64,000 bases of DNA from Deferribacteres bacterium (GTDB taxonomy: Bacteria > Zhuqueibacterota > Zhuqueibacteria > Zhuqueibacterales > Geothermadaptataceae). The stretch spans positions 186,001-250,000 of the forward strand of contig JACKDE010000004.1 of the NCBI GenBank assembly GCA_020633675.1, given 5' to 3'. Below the pieces are notes generated by a model. The model saw nothing but the letters and a program-made list of their open reading frames with translations, had not been told where the DNA came from and did no database searches. Within the stretch, counting starts at the first letter, position 1. The number at the start of each line of letters is the position of its first letter. Made by a program: the position numbers and the translations under genes. This document shows, in pieces, positions 7,169 to 14,886 of this stretch.

Positions 7169-9718
7169 TTAATTTTCCCCCACATGCACGTCAATCGGCT
7201 TGATCGCTTTGACGTCAAACTGCGACAGCCGGTTGCCCAGCGCCTTCCAGCCCTTTACAGCGATAAAATCCGCAAGATCGATGAGGTCGGAGCACTCTTC
7301 TTTGGCCCTGCCCTTCACATAATCCAGCACGACAAACGGCTTTGATGCAGTGGACACAAACACCAGCTTCGAGTCGCGGTGGTCGGTGGTAAAGGGCAAA
7401 CGTTTGCCTTCTTTGGGTGCGTCGATTTGAAAGCGCTTGACATAATAATTTTTGCTGGCGCCATCGTAATACACGGCTGTCACCACGGTTTCGTCCGCAA
7501 ACTTTTCCAGCACCAGCGTGTCATCCGGATCGAAGCGGTTGGTGAGCTCAAAATTGCTGAGCTGCGCCGTGCCATTCTTAAAGATCGCCAAAATCAGGTC
7601 GCCAGTATCGAAGGTGCCCAACGGTTTGCCACGCTCTTCGGTATTCAGCCTGCCGACGATGTTGTCGTACCAAATCTCGCGCCCGCCGAGCGTGGAACTG
7701 CCAGCTTCTTTCTGCACCACCCGCACCACCGGCCACTTGGTCAGCACATTGCCCTGCGAGCTGCGTCCCTTGATCGCCAGCTCGGCAAAATCGTATTCGA
7801 ACATTTTTTTGCGCGCCCGGCTGCGTGTTGACAGATAAACCGTGATCACTTCCGACTCGCCGTTTGGATTGGCGGTAAAATAAAGCGTGCGCGAGCCTTC
7901 AGTGCCCTTGGTCAGATCGTATTCCTTATCGCGCGTAATTGCTGTCACCGCAAAGCGCTTCACATACGAGGCGCCGGACTTGGCATCTTTATAGACCATG
8001 TTATAAATCGTATGCTCATCGCCTTTCTTCCACACCGCCGCATGAATGATGTCCTTGCCAACAAACGATTTATCGGAAACTTTCGTCACCAAAAACTTGC
8101 CGTCACTGCGGAACACGATGATGTCGTCGATGTCGGAGCAGTCGCAGACATACTCGTCCTTTTTCAGCCCGTAACCGATAAAGCCATCTTTGCGATTGAC
8201 GTACAGCTTTTCGTTCGCCACCGCAACCTGCGCTGCTTCGATGGTGTCGAAGTGCTTGATTTCGGTGCGGCGTTCGCGGCCCTTGCCATATTTTTCCTTC
8301 AGGCGCTCAAAGTACGCGATAGCAAAATCTGTCAAATGCGCCAGGTCAAATTTGGTCTGCTCCAGCGCTTCTTCGATACCGCGAATTTCCTCATCGGCTT
8401 TAAAGGAATTGTATTTTGAAATGCGTTTAATGCGAATCTCGGTCAGCCGGATAATATCATCCGTGGTGATTTCGCGCTTGAACATTTTTTTGTATGGATC
8501 GAGTCCGCGGTCGATGGTTTCGAGCACCGATTCCCAGGTTTCGCATTCTTCGATGTCGCGATAAATGCGCTTTTCGATAAAGATTTTTTCCAGCGAGGAA
8601 AAGTGCCACTTTTCTTCAAGCTCGTTCAGCTTGATTTCCAGCTCCTGCTTGAGCAGGCTGACTGTCTTGTCCGTGGAGAGCCGCAGCATCTCATTCACGC
8701 TCAAAAAACGCGGCTTTTCATCGATGATCACGCAGGCATTCGGTGAAATCGACACTTCGCAATCGGTGAATGCATACAGGGCATCCATGGTCACTTCCGG
8801 CGACACACCGGTCGGGAGCTCGACCACAATCTCAACGTCTTTGGCGGTGTTATCGACCACCTTCTTGACTTTGATTTTGTTGTTGTCGTTGGCTTTGACA
8901 ATCGATTCCATCATGCCGGTGGTGGTGGTGCCGTAGGGGATTTCGCGGATGATCAGGGTCTTTTTATCCGGCACTTCGATTTTGGCGCGCAGCCGGATGC
9001 GGCCGCCCTTCAGGCCTTCGTTATAATTGCTGAAATCGGCCAGCCCACCGGTGGGGAAATCCGGCACCAGGCTGACTTCCTGCCCGCGCAGCACGGCAAT
9101 GGAGGCATCGATCAGTTCGATAAAGTTGTGCGGCATGATCTTGGTCGCCAGGCCGACAGCAATGCCTTCCACGCCCTGTGCCAGCAGCATCGGAAATTTC
9201 ACCGGCAGCGTGATCGGCTCGCGCTTGCGGCCATCGTACGAGGTTTGCCAATCAGTCGTCGCCGGGTTGAACACCACTTCGAGCGCGAATTTTGACAGGC
9301 GCGATTCGATGTAACGCGGCGCGGCTGCGCTATCGCCGGTGCGGATGTCGCCCCAGTTGCCCTGGGTATCGACCAACAGTTCTTTTTGGCCGAGATTCAC
9401 CAGCGCGTCACCGATGGCGGCGTCGCCGTGCGGGTGGTATTGCATGGTGCTGCCGATGATGTTGGCGACCTTGTGGAAGCGGCCGTCGTCCATTTCGCGC
9501 ATGGCGTGCAAAATACGGCGCTGCACCGGCTTCAGGCCGTCATCGATGTGCGGCACCGCGCGTTCTAAAATCACATAGGAGGCATAATCCAAAAACCAGT
9601 TTCGGTACATGCCGTTGACGTGCAATTGCTCGTGCAGCTCGCCATTGCCGTCGACCACTGCCCCGGTCGGATCATTTTCCTGCGGGGCTTGCGGATTGCC
9701 GTTTGTGGGGGTGGGCAT
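7169..9718 (-). CDS. parC: DNA topoisomerase IV subunit A
   Basis: An 849-residue type IIA topoisomerase breakage-reunion subunit. The winged-helix region carries 'ERAVPHIDDGLKPVQRRILHAM' and the catalytic tyrosine Y136 in 'AAPRYIESRLS', which forms the transient phosphotyrosyl link to DNA. The tower and coiled-coil regions follow. The C-terminal 300 residues are a beta-pinwheel-like DNA-wrapping domain without a clear canonical GyrA box. The sequence resembles the Bacteroidota-type subunit that pairs with the ParE-like protein. parE lies upstream on the same strand but is separated by about 1 kb with a GIY-YIG gene and repeats, so the pair is not a tight operon. Assignment as ParC rather than GyrA rests on the neighbouring parE and on overall resemblance. 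Confidence 0.9.
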   Translation of the reverse strand: MPTPTNGNPQAPQENDPTGAVVDGNGELHEQLHVNGMYRNWFLDYASYVILERAVPHIDDGLKPVQRRILHAMREMDDGRFHKVANIIGSTMQYHPHGDAAIGDALVNLGQKELLVDTQGNWGDIRTGDSAAAPRYIESRLSKFALEVVFNPATTDWQTSYDGRKREPITLPVKFPMLLAQGVEGIAVGLATKIMPHNFIELIDASIAVLRGQEVSLVPDFPTGGLADFSNYNEGLKGGRIRLRAKIEVPDKKTLIIREIPYGTTTTGMMESIVKANDNNKIKVKKVVDNTAKDVEIVVELPTGVSPEVTMDALYAFTDCEVSISPNACVIIDEKPRFLSVNEMLRLSTDKTVSLLKQELEIKLNELEEKWHFSSLEKIFIEKRIYRDIEECETWESVLETIDRGLDPYKKMFKREITTDDIIRLTEIRIKRISKYNSFKADEEIRGIEEALEQTKFDLAHLTDFAIAYFERLKEKYGKGRERRTEIKHFDTIEAAQVAVANEKLYVNRKDGFIGYGLKKDEYVCDCSDIDDIIVFRSDGKFLVTKVSDKSFVGKDIIHAAVWKKGDEHTIYNMVYKDAKSGASYVKRFAVTAITRDKEYDLTKGTEGSRTLYFTANPNGESEVITVYLSTRSRARKKMFEYDFAELAIKGRSSQGNVLTKWPVVRVVQKEAGSSTLGGREIWYDNIVGRLNTEERGKPLGTFDTGDLILAIFKNGTAQLSNFELTNRFDPDDTLVLEKFADETVVTAVYYDGASKNYYVKRFQIDAPKEGKRLPFTTDHRDSKLVFVSTASKPFVVLDYVKGRAKEECSDLIDLADFIAVKGWKALGNRLSQFDVKAIKPIDVHVGEN

Positions 9719-9832
9719 AGAGAATATTCCTTTTCTAATTCATTGCCATAAATTTAATTCCAATCAGTAAGGCTGATAATCGCCTCATATATAGTTTTGG
9801 CATCCGGCGCGCACCTGGCACACTAATGCTCA

Positions 9833-9860
9833 TTCACCCTTCGACTCCGCTCAGGGTGAA
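9833..9860. repeat. Dispersed palindrome (gactccgctc family)
   Basis: The 8-bp arms ttcaccct and agggtgaa surround tcgactccgctc. This core recurs with variable arms at 1812, 10072, 10492, 10608, 31950 and 32000, so it marks a repeat family spread between genes. The T-run after it (9865-9870) is on the plus strand, where no gene ends, so I do not call it a terminator. Confidence 0.65.
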
Positions 9861-9984
9861 GATATTTTTTGGGGTAGCCCATTGTTCCTGTTATCTTTAA
9901 GCCGAGATGCATGAACTAACTAACACTGAAAAATAACTACCGAGTTTATCTCTATCAGTTTATTTTTTTCGTTACCCTGAACTC

Positions 9985-10076
9985 TATTCTATCTTCATCC
10001 CGAGCGTCATTTTATCTTCATCCCGTGCGCCATTTTATCTTCATCCCGTGCGCCATTTTATCTTCATCCCGAGCGA
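9985..10076. repeat. Four tandem copies of a 23-bp unit
   Basis: Units begin at about 9985, 10008, 10031 and 10054. The second and third are identical; the first and last differ by a few bases. Each ends in 'cttcatcccg(t/a)gcg', the left arm of the dispersed palindrome family, so the array seems to come from repeated copying of one palindrome arm. The last unit is inside the 3' end of the GIY-YIG gene. Confidence 0.8.
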
Positions 10077-10417
10077 AGTCGAGGGATGAACCACTCACAG
10101 CAGTCGCTACTCTCTGTTTTAAAATGCGACTCATTCCGGCATTCGGCAAGCCGGTTCAGCAATTCGAAATCGCCACGAATCAGGGCTTCCTTTTTCGCCC
10201 GCGACCACCTTTTTATTTGCCGTTCTGCCTGGATAGCCTCAACATAAGTTGGAAAACCTTGTGAATACACCAATTCTACAGGCCGCCTTTTGCTTGTGTA
10301 GCCACCAAAAGTACCATTTTGATGTTCTGCAATTCTTACGTCGAGACTCTTTTGTTTTTTGCCTGTGTAATAGCTACCGTCCGAACACTTTAGAATATAA
10401 ACCCAAGCTTTATTCAT
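10064..10417 (-). CDS. GIY-YIG nuclease family protein
   Basis: A 117-residue protein from the ATG at 10417. 'WVYILKCSDGSYYTG' is the GIY-YIG core, followed by 'RIAEHQNGTFGGYT' and the late glutamate region 'AIQAERQIKRWSRAKKEALI', as in the UPF0213 group of small single-domain proteins. Such proteins may cut or process DNA, but cellular roles are not established. The last 14 or so codons (ending 'WFIPRLRSG') are encoded by the dispersed palindrome, whose bases also supply the stop codon, so a repeat has replaced the original C-terminus. The gene sits between parE and parC in a repeat-rich stretch. Confidence 0.85.
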   Translation of the reverse strand: MNKAWVYILKCSDGSYYTGKKQKSLDVRIAEHQNGTFGGYTSKRRPVELVYSQGFPTYVEAIQAERQIKRWSRAKKEALIRGDFELLNRLAECRNESHFKTESSDCCEWFIPRLRSG

Positions 10418-10491
10418 TTTCACCCCCATTTCTTGACTTCTGGCTTTTCACTCTTTATGGTGATCTATGATTTCAGCAAATCATTGCACGT

Positions 10492-10519
10492 TTCACCCCT
10501 CAACTCCCCTCGGGGTGAA
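10492..10519. repeat. Dispersed palindrome
   Basis: Arms ttcacccc (10492-10499) and ggggtgaa (10512-10519) around tcaactcccctc, a diverged member of the gactccgctc family. Confidence 0.6.
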
Positions 10520-10607
10520 GGTTGTATTAGGGTTTGAACTTGCTTTCTGTCAAGTTCCATCCACCCTGACCAAATCTATTTGACTCCATACCGAGCACAA
10601 CCCCCTT

Positions 10608-10677
10608 CTTCATCCCGAGCGGAGTCGAGGGATCTTGAGCTTCATGGTTCGACTCCGCTCACCATGAAGCTCAAGAT
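10608..10677. repeat. Nested palindromes downstream of parE
   Basis: The first part (10608-10633) is a copy of the family 'cttcatcccgagcggagtcga'. Right next to it, a perfect 17-bp inverted repeat (10632-10648 and 10661-10677) encloses tcgactccgctc. It lies 32 bases after the parE stop. It could form a strong hairpin in the parE transcript, but no U-run follows it on that strand. Confidence 0.75.
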
Positions 10678-10708
10678 TTCTCATTTATAATTCAAAATTC
10701 ACCATTTG

Positions 10709-12574
10709 CTACACCTTGCCATTCTCCATCACGTCCTTCTCGATACGCAGGTTGTCGATGATAAACTCCTGGCGGTCGGGGGTGTTTTTGCCCATGTAGT
10801 AAGTCAGGATTTTCGGGATGGTAATCGACTCAGGCAGCAGCACCGGCGCCAGCTTGATATTCTCGCCGATGAAGCCGCCAAACTCGTCCGGCGAGATTTC
10901 GCCCAGGCCCTTGAAGCGGGTGATTTCAGCATTTTTGCCGAGCTTGCCGAGCGCTGCCTGCTTCTCGCTTTCGTCGTAACAGTAAATCGTTTCCTTTTTG
11001 TTGCGCACACGGAAAAGCGGCGTTTCCAGCACAAACACGTGACCGGCGCGCACCAAGTCAGGATAGAATTGCAGGAAAAAGGTCAGCAGCAGCAGGCGAA
11101 TGTGCATGCCGTCGACGTCGGCGTCGGTGGCGAGCACAACCCGGTTGTAGCGCAAATCGTCCAGCCCGTCTTCGATACTGAGCGCGTGGTGCAACAGATT
11201 GAATTCCTCATTTTCATACACCACTTTTTTGGTCAGCCCGAAGCAATTCAGCGGCTTGCCACGCAAACTGAAAACCGCCTGGCTTTCGACATCGCGGGCT
11301 TTGGTGATCGAGCCGCTGGCCGAGTCGCCTTCGGTGATAAAAATGGTCGAATTGTAGCGTTTTTCATTTTTGAGATCAGTGTAGTGCACCCGGCAATCAC
11401 GCAATTTTTTATTGTGCAGATTGGCTTTTTTGGCGCGCTGATTGGCCAGCTTTTTGATGCCCGCCATCTCTTTGCGTTCACGTTCCGATTGCAAAATGCG
11501 CTTCTGCAAGGCATCGGCGGCATCGGAGTTTTTGTGCAGATAATCGTCCAGCGCCTTGCCGACAAAATCGTTGATGAAACCGCGAATCGACACGCCGTCC
11601 GGCGACATGGTTTGCGAACCGAGCTTGGTTTTGGTCTGCGACTCGAACACCGGTTCCTGCACCCGCACCGCGATCGCCGCCACGATCGAGCTGCGCACAT
11701 CGGTTGCATCGAAATCCTTTTTGTAGAACTCGCGCACGGTTTTGACCACCGCCTCGCGGAACGCGCCGAGATGGGTGCCGCCCATGGTGGTGTGCTGGCC
11801 GTTCACAAACGAGTAATACTCTTCGCCGTACTGGTTGGTGTGGGTCATCGCCAGCTCGATGTCCTCGCCCTTCAAATGGATGATCGGGTAGCGCATCGAC
11901 TCTTCGTCGGCTTTGCGCGCCAGCAAATCCGCCAGGCCGTTGCGGGAATGAAATTTTTTGCCGTTAAAAATGATCGACAGCCCGGCGTTGAGATAGGCGT
12001 AGTTCCAGATTTGGCTTTCGAGATATTCCGGCAGAAAGTGGTAATTTTTAAAGACGGTTTCGTCCGGCACAAACGTCATCGAGGTGCCGTTGCGGTCGGT
12101 CGACCTCGATAGTTTATGATCTTTGATCAGCTCGCCACGCTCAAACTCGGCCGTTTTGATTTTGCCATCGCGGACAGACTCGACTTTGAAGTAAGTCGAG
12201 AGCGCGTTCACGGCCTTGGTGCCGATGCCGTTCAGGCCGACCGATTTCTGGAAGGCTTTGGTGTCGTACTTGCCGCCGGTGTTGATTTTGGCGACGCAGT
12301 CGATGACCTTGCCGAGCGGGATGCCGCGGCCGTAGTCGCGCACCTGCACTTTTTTCTCGGTGACGGTGATTTCGATGGTATTGCCGAAGCCCATCATGTG
12401 CTCATCGATGCTGTTGTCGATGACTTCTTTCACCAGCACGTAGATGCCGTCGTCTTGTGCCGAGCCATCGCCGAGCTTGCCGATATACATGCCTGGCCGC
12501 AGCCGGATGTGCTCGCGCCAGTCGAGAGAGCGGATACTGCTTTCGTCGTAAATAATCTGTTCGTTCGCTGCCAT
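10709..12574 (-). CDS. parE: DNA topoisomerase IV subunit B
   Basis: A 621-residue ATPase subunit of type IIA topoisomerase. The GHKL fold shows 'RPGMYIG' (26-32), the catalytic and metal-binding pair E50 and N54 in 'EVIDNSIDEH' and 'DYGRGIP' at 80-86. The transducer domain is followed by the Toprim domain with 'TEGDSASGS' (about residue 411) and 'DADVDGMHIRLL' (about 486). Its length fits ParE of the FCB group rather than longer Gram-negative GyrB. It powers ATP-dependent strand passage with ParC, encoded downstream. An inverted repeat lies directly upstream of the start (12598-12672). Confidence 0.92.
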   Translation of the reverse strand: MAANEQIIYDESSIRSLDWREHIRLRPGMYIGKLGDGSAQDDGIYVLVKEVIDNSIDEHMMGFGNTIEITVTEKKVQVRDYGRGIPLGKVIDCVAKINTGGKYDTKAFQKSVGLNGIGTKAVNALSTYFKVESVRDGKIKTAEFERGELIKDHKLSRSTDRNGTSMTFVPDETVFKNYHFLPEYLESQIWNYAYLNAGLSIIFNGKKFHSRNGLADLLARKADEESMRYPIIHLKGEDIELAMTHTNQYGEEYYSFVNGQHTTMGGTHLGAFREAVVKTVREFYKKDFDATDVRSSIVAAIAVRVQEPVFESQTKTKLGSQTMSPDGVSIRGFINDFVGKALDDYLHKNSDAADALQKRILQSERERKEMAGIKKLANQRAKKANLHNKKLRDCRVHYTDLKNEKRYNSTIFITEGDSASGSITKARDVESQAVFSLRGKPLNCFGLTKKVVYENEEFNLLHHALSIEDGLDDLRYNRVVLATDADVDGMHIRLLLLTFFLQFYPDLVRAGHVFVLETPLFRVRNKKETIYCYDESEKQAALGKLGKNAEITRFKGLGEISPDEFGGFIGENIKLAPVLLPESITIPKILTYYMGKNTPDRQEFIIDNLRIEKDVMENGKV

Positions 12575-12597
12575 ATTTGTGGGGATTCCTGTTTTTG

Positions 12598-12672
12598 TTT
12601 TAGCCGCGAATGGACGAGAATCTACACGAATAAAGACATATTCGCGAAAATTCGTGCCATTCGCGGCTAAAA
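12598..12672. repeat. Long palindrome, tagccgcgaatgg family
   Basis: Outer arms tagccgcgaatgg (12601-12613) and ccattcgcggcta (12657-12669) are perfect complements; the inside continues to pair imperfectly. Related half-copies occur at 13119-13148 and about 13556. The element lies between the parE start and the 3' end of the GxxExxY pseudogene, and the pseudogene's frame runs into it. Confidence 0.8.
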
Positions 12673-13055
12673 ATCTGTTTTACAAGTCTTTCGAACTCGA
12701 GTTTTTCTTTTCCAAAATTTAAACTGATCGCCAGGTGCAGGCCAGTTGCCTTCAAATAGTTGAAGGCTTGCGCCCGGTGCACATTGATGATTTGCACGAC
12801 AGACTTCAATTATAGGATGACTTCACCTTCAATCAAAATATCTGCAAAATACTCAACGATGCATTTTCCGTGAAAATTGACTGGGATAGCTGCCAGTTGT
12901 CTGGCATGAATGCTTTCCCGGTCAAAAAGCACCATCAGTGCATTTTCAAAAACTTTTTCCAAAAAACCAAAGCCCAACTCATTGTGGACTTCCATCGCCA
13001 AACCGACAATTCGATAAGATATAACCTTGTAAAGAATATCCTTCTCTGTAACGTG
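12672..13055 (-). pseudogene. GxxExxY family pseudogene
   Basis: Reading one frame from about 13055 gives 'TEKDILYKVI', 'GFGFLEKVFE' (the G-x-x-E-x-x-Y position, here with F for Y), 'EYFADILIEGEVIL', then a TAA at 12810-12812, then 'LKSVVQIINVHRAQAFNYLKATGL' and 'NFGKEKLEFERLV' in the same frame. The stop replaces the glutamate of the usual 'ILELKS' motif (one base change, GAA to TAA). No ATG is present where the family normally starts, in spite of an AAAGGGGGAG ribosome-binding-site-like sequence. GxxExxY proteins are small, PD-(D/E)XK-nuclease-like proteins of unknown role. An intact relative is at 32977. Palindromes of one family lie on both sides. Confidence 0.85.
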
Positions 13056-13118
13056 CTCCCCCTTTATTAAAATTCAAAAGTTGTAGTTCCGTTACAGTCT
13101 TTTCGTTTCCCATTTCTT

Positions 13119-13148
13119 ATTCGCGAAAATTCGCGCCATTCGCGGCTA
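13119..13148. repeat. Half copy of the tagccgcgaatgg palindrome
   Basis: Matches the right half of the element at 12598-12672 (attcgcgaaaattcg, then ccattcgcggcta) with one difference. With that element it brackets the GxxExxY pseudogene. Confidence 0.75.
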
Positions 13149-13152
13149 AACC

Positions 13153-13262
13153 TCATTCATACAGCTCGTAATCTTCGCAAAGCGTCATCAAAAATGCGCC
13201 GAGCGGTTTGGCTTCACTCATTTTGAGATCACGCGGCAGACCGATGATTTTGATCAGCACAC
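13153..13262 (-). pseudogene. Orphan 3' fragment of a paralogue of the gene at 13582
   Basis: Bases 13162-13260 align without gaps to 13591-13689, the 3' end of the next gene; by hand count 86 of 99 positions agree. The fragment keeps frame ('VLIKIIGLPRDLKMSEAKPLGAFLMTLCEDYELYE', written here only as the match region 13156-13260) and its own TGA at 13153-13155. Most differences are at synonymous or mild positions, so a second full gene once existed here. Similarity stops abruptly at 13261, where the small gene at 13275 begins. Confidence 0.8.
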
Positions 13263-13274
13263 AAAAATAAAAGT

Positions 13275-13490
13275 TCAAACCATCACCGGCGTCAAAGTGA
13301 AAATACGCGCAAATTCGCCTGCCCTTTTCACATCACCATTCCGCAGGGCAACACGCACTTCATCCAGTTTTTCGGCATCTTGCAGCGAAAGATAAGGTGA
13401 CCAGCCACCTTCTGCATAAAGCAGTTCAACGTCCACTTCTGCTGCATACTTTCCTTCATGCACAATTTTTGTGTGCTTCTTTTTATTCAT
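13275..13490 (-). CDS. Small conserved protein, possible antitoxin
   Basis: A 71-residue protein from the ATG at 13490. The pattern 'KIVHEGKYAAEVDVELL', 'GWSPYLSLQDAEKLDEVRVALRNGDV' and 'ARIFTLTP' is one I associate with a widespread family of about 70 residues found beside small toxin-like genes, but I cannot name it. No partner toxin is visible: downstream is the truncated paralogue fragment. It has no signal peptide. No good Shine-Dalgarno is present. The segment with this gene seems to have replaced the body of the paralogue whose 3' end remains at 13153. Confidence 0.6.
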   Translation of the reverse strand: MNKKKHTKIVHEGKYAAEVDVELLYAEGGWSPYLSLQDAEKLDEVRVALRNGDVKRAGEFARIFTLTPVMV

Positions 13491-13581
13491 TACTTGCAAA
13501 ATTTCAATTTGTATAATGTGGTAAAATAGATTCCTACTGAATGACATAATATGATATTCGCGAAAATTGGTGGCAAAAACT

Positions 13582-14130
13582 TCACGCCTCCGGCTCATAA
13601 TCTTCGCACAGGGTCATCAAGAACGCGCCGAGGCGTTTGGCTTCGCTCATTTTGAGATCGCGCGGCAGACCAAGGATTTTGATCAGTACCTCACGCCGCA
13701 GCGGGAACTGATGGCTGAGCGCCACATCTTCCGGGAAGGTCAGCGCCAGGCGTGCTTGTCCGGTTTTGTGTGTGCCGGTGTTGCCGTTCATGCCTTTGGT
13801 GTGGCGCGCACGCTGCGGAAACGACGGCGCATAATTTTCCGGATCGCTGCGCCAGGCCAAAAACTCATCGACTGCTTTGCGGGTGCGATTCCGGTAGGTT
13901 TTGCGGCTGTCGGCATTCAGGTTTTTACCTTCCGCGCGCTCAAATTCCGCAAACGCCTGTTCGAAATTCAATTTCGACAAATCCCGCTTCTCACTGCCCT
14001 GCGCGCTCGCCAAGACTTTGTTGCTGGCCGCTTTCAGCGCGCTGGCCGTGGCCGGCTTCATCTTGCCTTTTTGTGCCACCCAATCCAAAAATGACAGCAT
14101 TGCATCGAGACTTTTGTCGTTATGAAGCAT
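13582..14130 (-). CDS. Hypothetical protein with integrase-like SAM region
   Basis: A 182-residue basic protein. The stretch 'ALKAASNKVLASAQG' through 'DSRKTYRNRTRKAVDEFLAW' (residues about 28-92) looks like the N-terminal SAM-like core-binding domain of tyrosine recombinases, but no catalytic recombinase domain follows. The C-terminal 'FPLRREVLIKILGLPRDLKMSEAKRLGAFL' is helical. I do not know the function. A degraded paralogue lies immediately downstream. The ATG at 14130 is the first start; the coding density and GC are like the neighbouring genes. Confidence 0.6.
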   Translation of the reverse strand: MLHNDKSLDAMLSFLDWVAQKGKMKPATASALKAASNKVLASAQGSEKRDLSKLNFEQAFAEFERAEGKNLNADSRKTYRNRTRKAVDEFLAWRSDPENYAPSFPQRARHTKGMNGNTGTHKTGQARLALTFPEDVALSHQFPLRREVLIKILGLPRDLKMSEAKRLGAFLMTLCEDYEPEA

Positions 14131-14433
14131 GACTTCGCTTTATTCATCTAATGAATATTAGAAATTGGATAAAATATAAGACAGTCATCTAAGCGAGTCA
14201 ATAACTTTTTTCAGGCAGGCTAAGATATTATTATTTGCCATCGCCAAAGTTTCAGAAAGCACTCCTAAACGTCATGCTGAAAGCATCTATTTTGCCTTAA
14301 AAAAGAGTCTTGATCTGCACATCGGAATAGAATCCTTCGGAATGAAAAGCAGAAGACTTGGGTGGGAAAGGCTCGTTTTGTAGAAGTACAAAACGCCTTG
14401 TCTAAAGTTTAGACAATTTATACAAAACCATCT
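14131..14433. other. AT-rich intergenic region with a 9-bp hairpin
   Basis: No gene seen. A stem cgttttgta (14374-14382) / tacaaaacg (14387-14395) with a GAAG loop lies 39 bases from the end of the thioesterase gene. No T-run follows on the minus strand, so its role as terminator is uncertain. Confidence 0.5.
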
Positions 14434-14871
14434 TCACCGATCCAGCACAGCCATCATCGTGCTTTGCATGGCGGCGACCAGCTTCTCCGCGCCACCCTGC
14501 ACGGCAAAGGCATCGGCTTCGCAGACGGTCAGTGTGCGGCCGGGCTTTTTGACCCGTGCACGTGCAATCACGCACTCCCCGATTGCGGGGCTCAGAAAAT
14601 TAATTTTGAACTCGACCGCCAGCACATTGGCCTTTTCCGGCATGAGTGTGTAGGCCGCATAGCCACAAGCGCTGTCGAGAATGGTGCTGATCACGCCGGC
14701 GTGCAAAAAGCCGTCTTGCTGGGTGAGGTCATCACGAAACGGCAGGATGATTTCCACTTTGCCGGGCGCGATTTTACCAAGACTGGCGCTGAAAGTTTGC
14801 ATCACCTTTTGTTGGGCAAAGCTGTCACGCACGCGCGATTCGAAATTGTCGGATTTAGGGATGAAGTTCAT
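14434..14871 (-). CDS. PaaI-family thioesterase (hotdog fold)
   Basis: A 145-residue single hotdog domain. 'DGFLHAGVISTILDSACGYAAYTLMP' contains the conserved 'HxGxxxxxxDxxxGxA' pattern of PaaI-type acyl-CoA thioesterases, with the aspartate expected to activate the hydrolytic water. 'VLAVEFKINFLSPA' and 'VTE/VCEADAF' strands follow. The protein is probably cytoplasmic and tetrameric; the acyl group is unknown. It starts 15 bases after the stop of the FAD oxidoreductase, the third gene of an operon with a CBS membrane protein. Confidence 0.88.
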   Translation of the reverse strand: MNFIPKSDNFESRVRDSFAQQKVMQTFSASLGKIAPGKVEIILPFRDDLTQQDGFLHAGVISTILDSACGYAAYTLMPEKANVLAVEFKINFLSPAIGECVIARARVKKPGRTLTVCEADAFAVQGGAEKLVAAMQSTMMAVLDR

Positions 14872-14886
14872 TTTTTAACCGCAGAG

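Noticed and set aside
9833..9870. Hairpin plus T-run considered as the parC terminator
   Set aside because: The T-run is on the plus strand and lies upstream of parC, which is on the minus strand.
9985..10076. Tandem 23-bp repeats considered as a CRISPR array
   Set aside because: Units are directly joined without spacers and no cas genes are near.
10706..12112. 468-codon ORF on the plus strand
   Set aside because: Antisense to parE, a clear gene with all motifs; the translation is histidine/arginine-rich without family resemblance.
13582..14130. Functional tyrosine recombinase
   Set aside because: Only an N-terminal SAM-like region is suggested; no R-H-R-Y catalytic domain follows.
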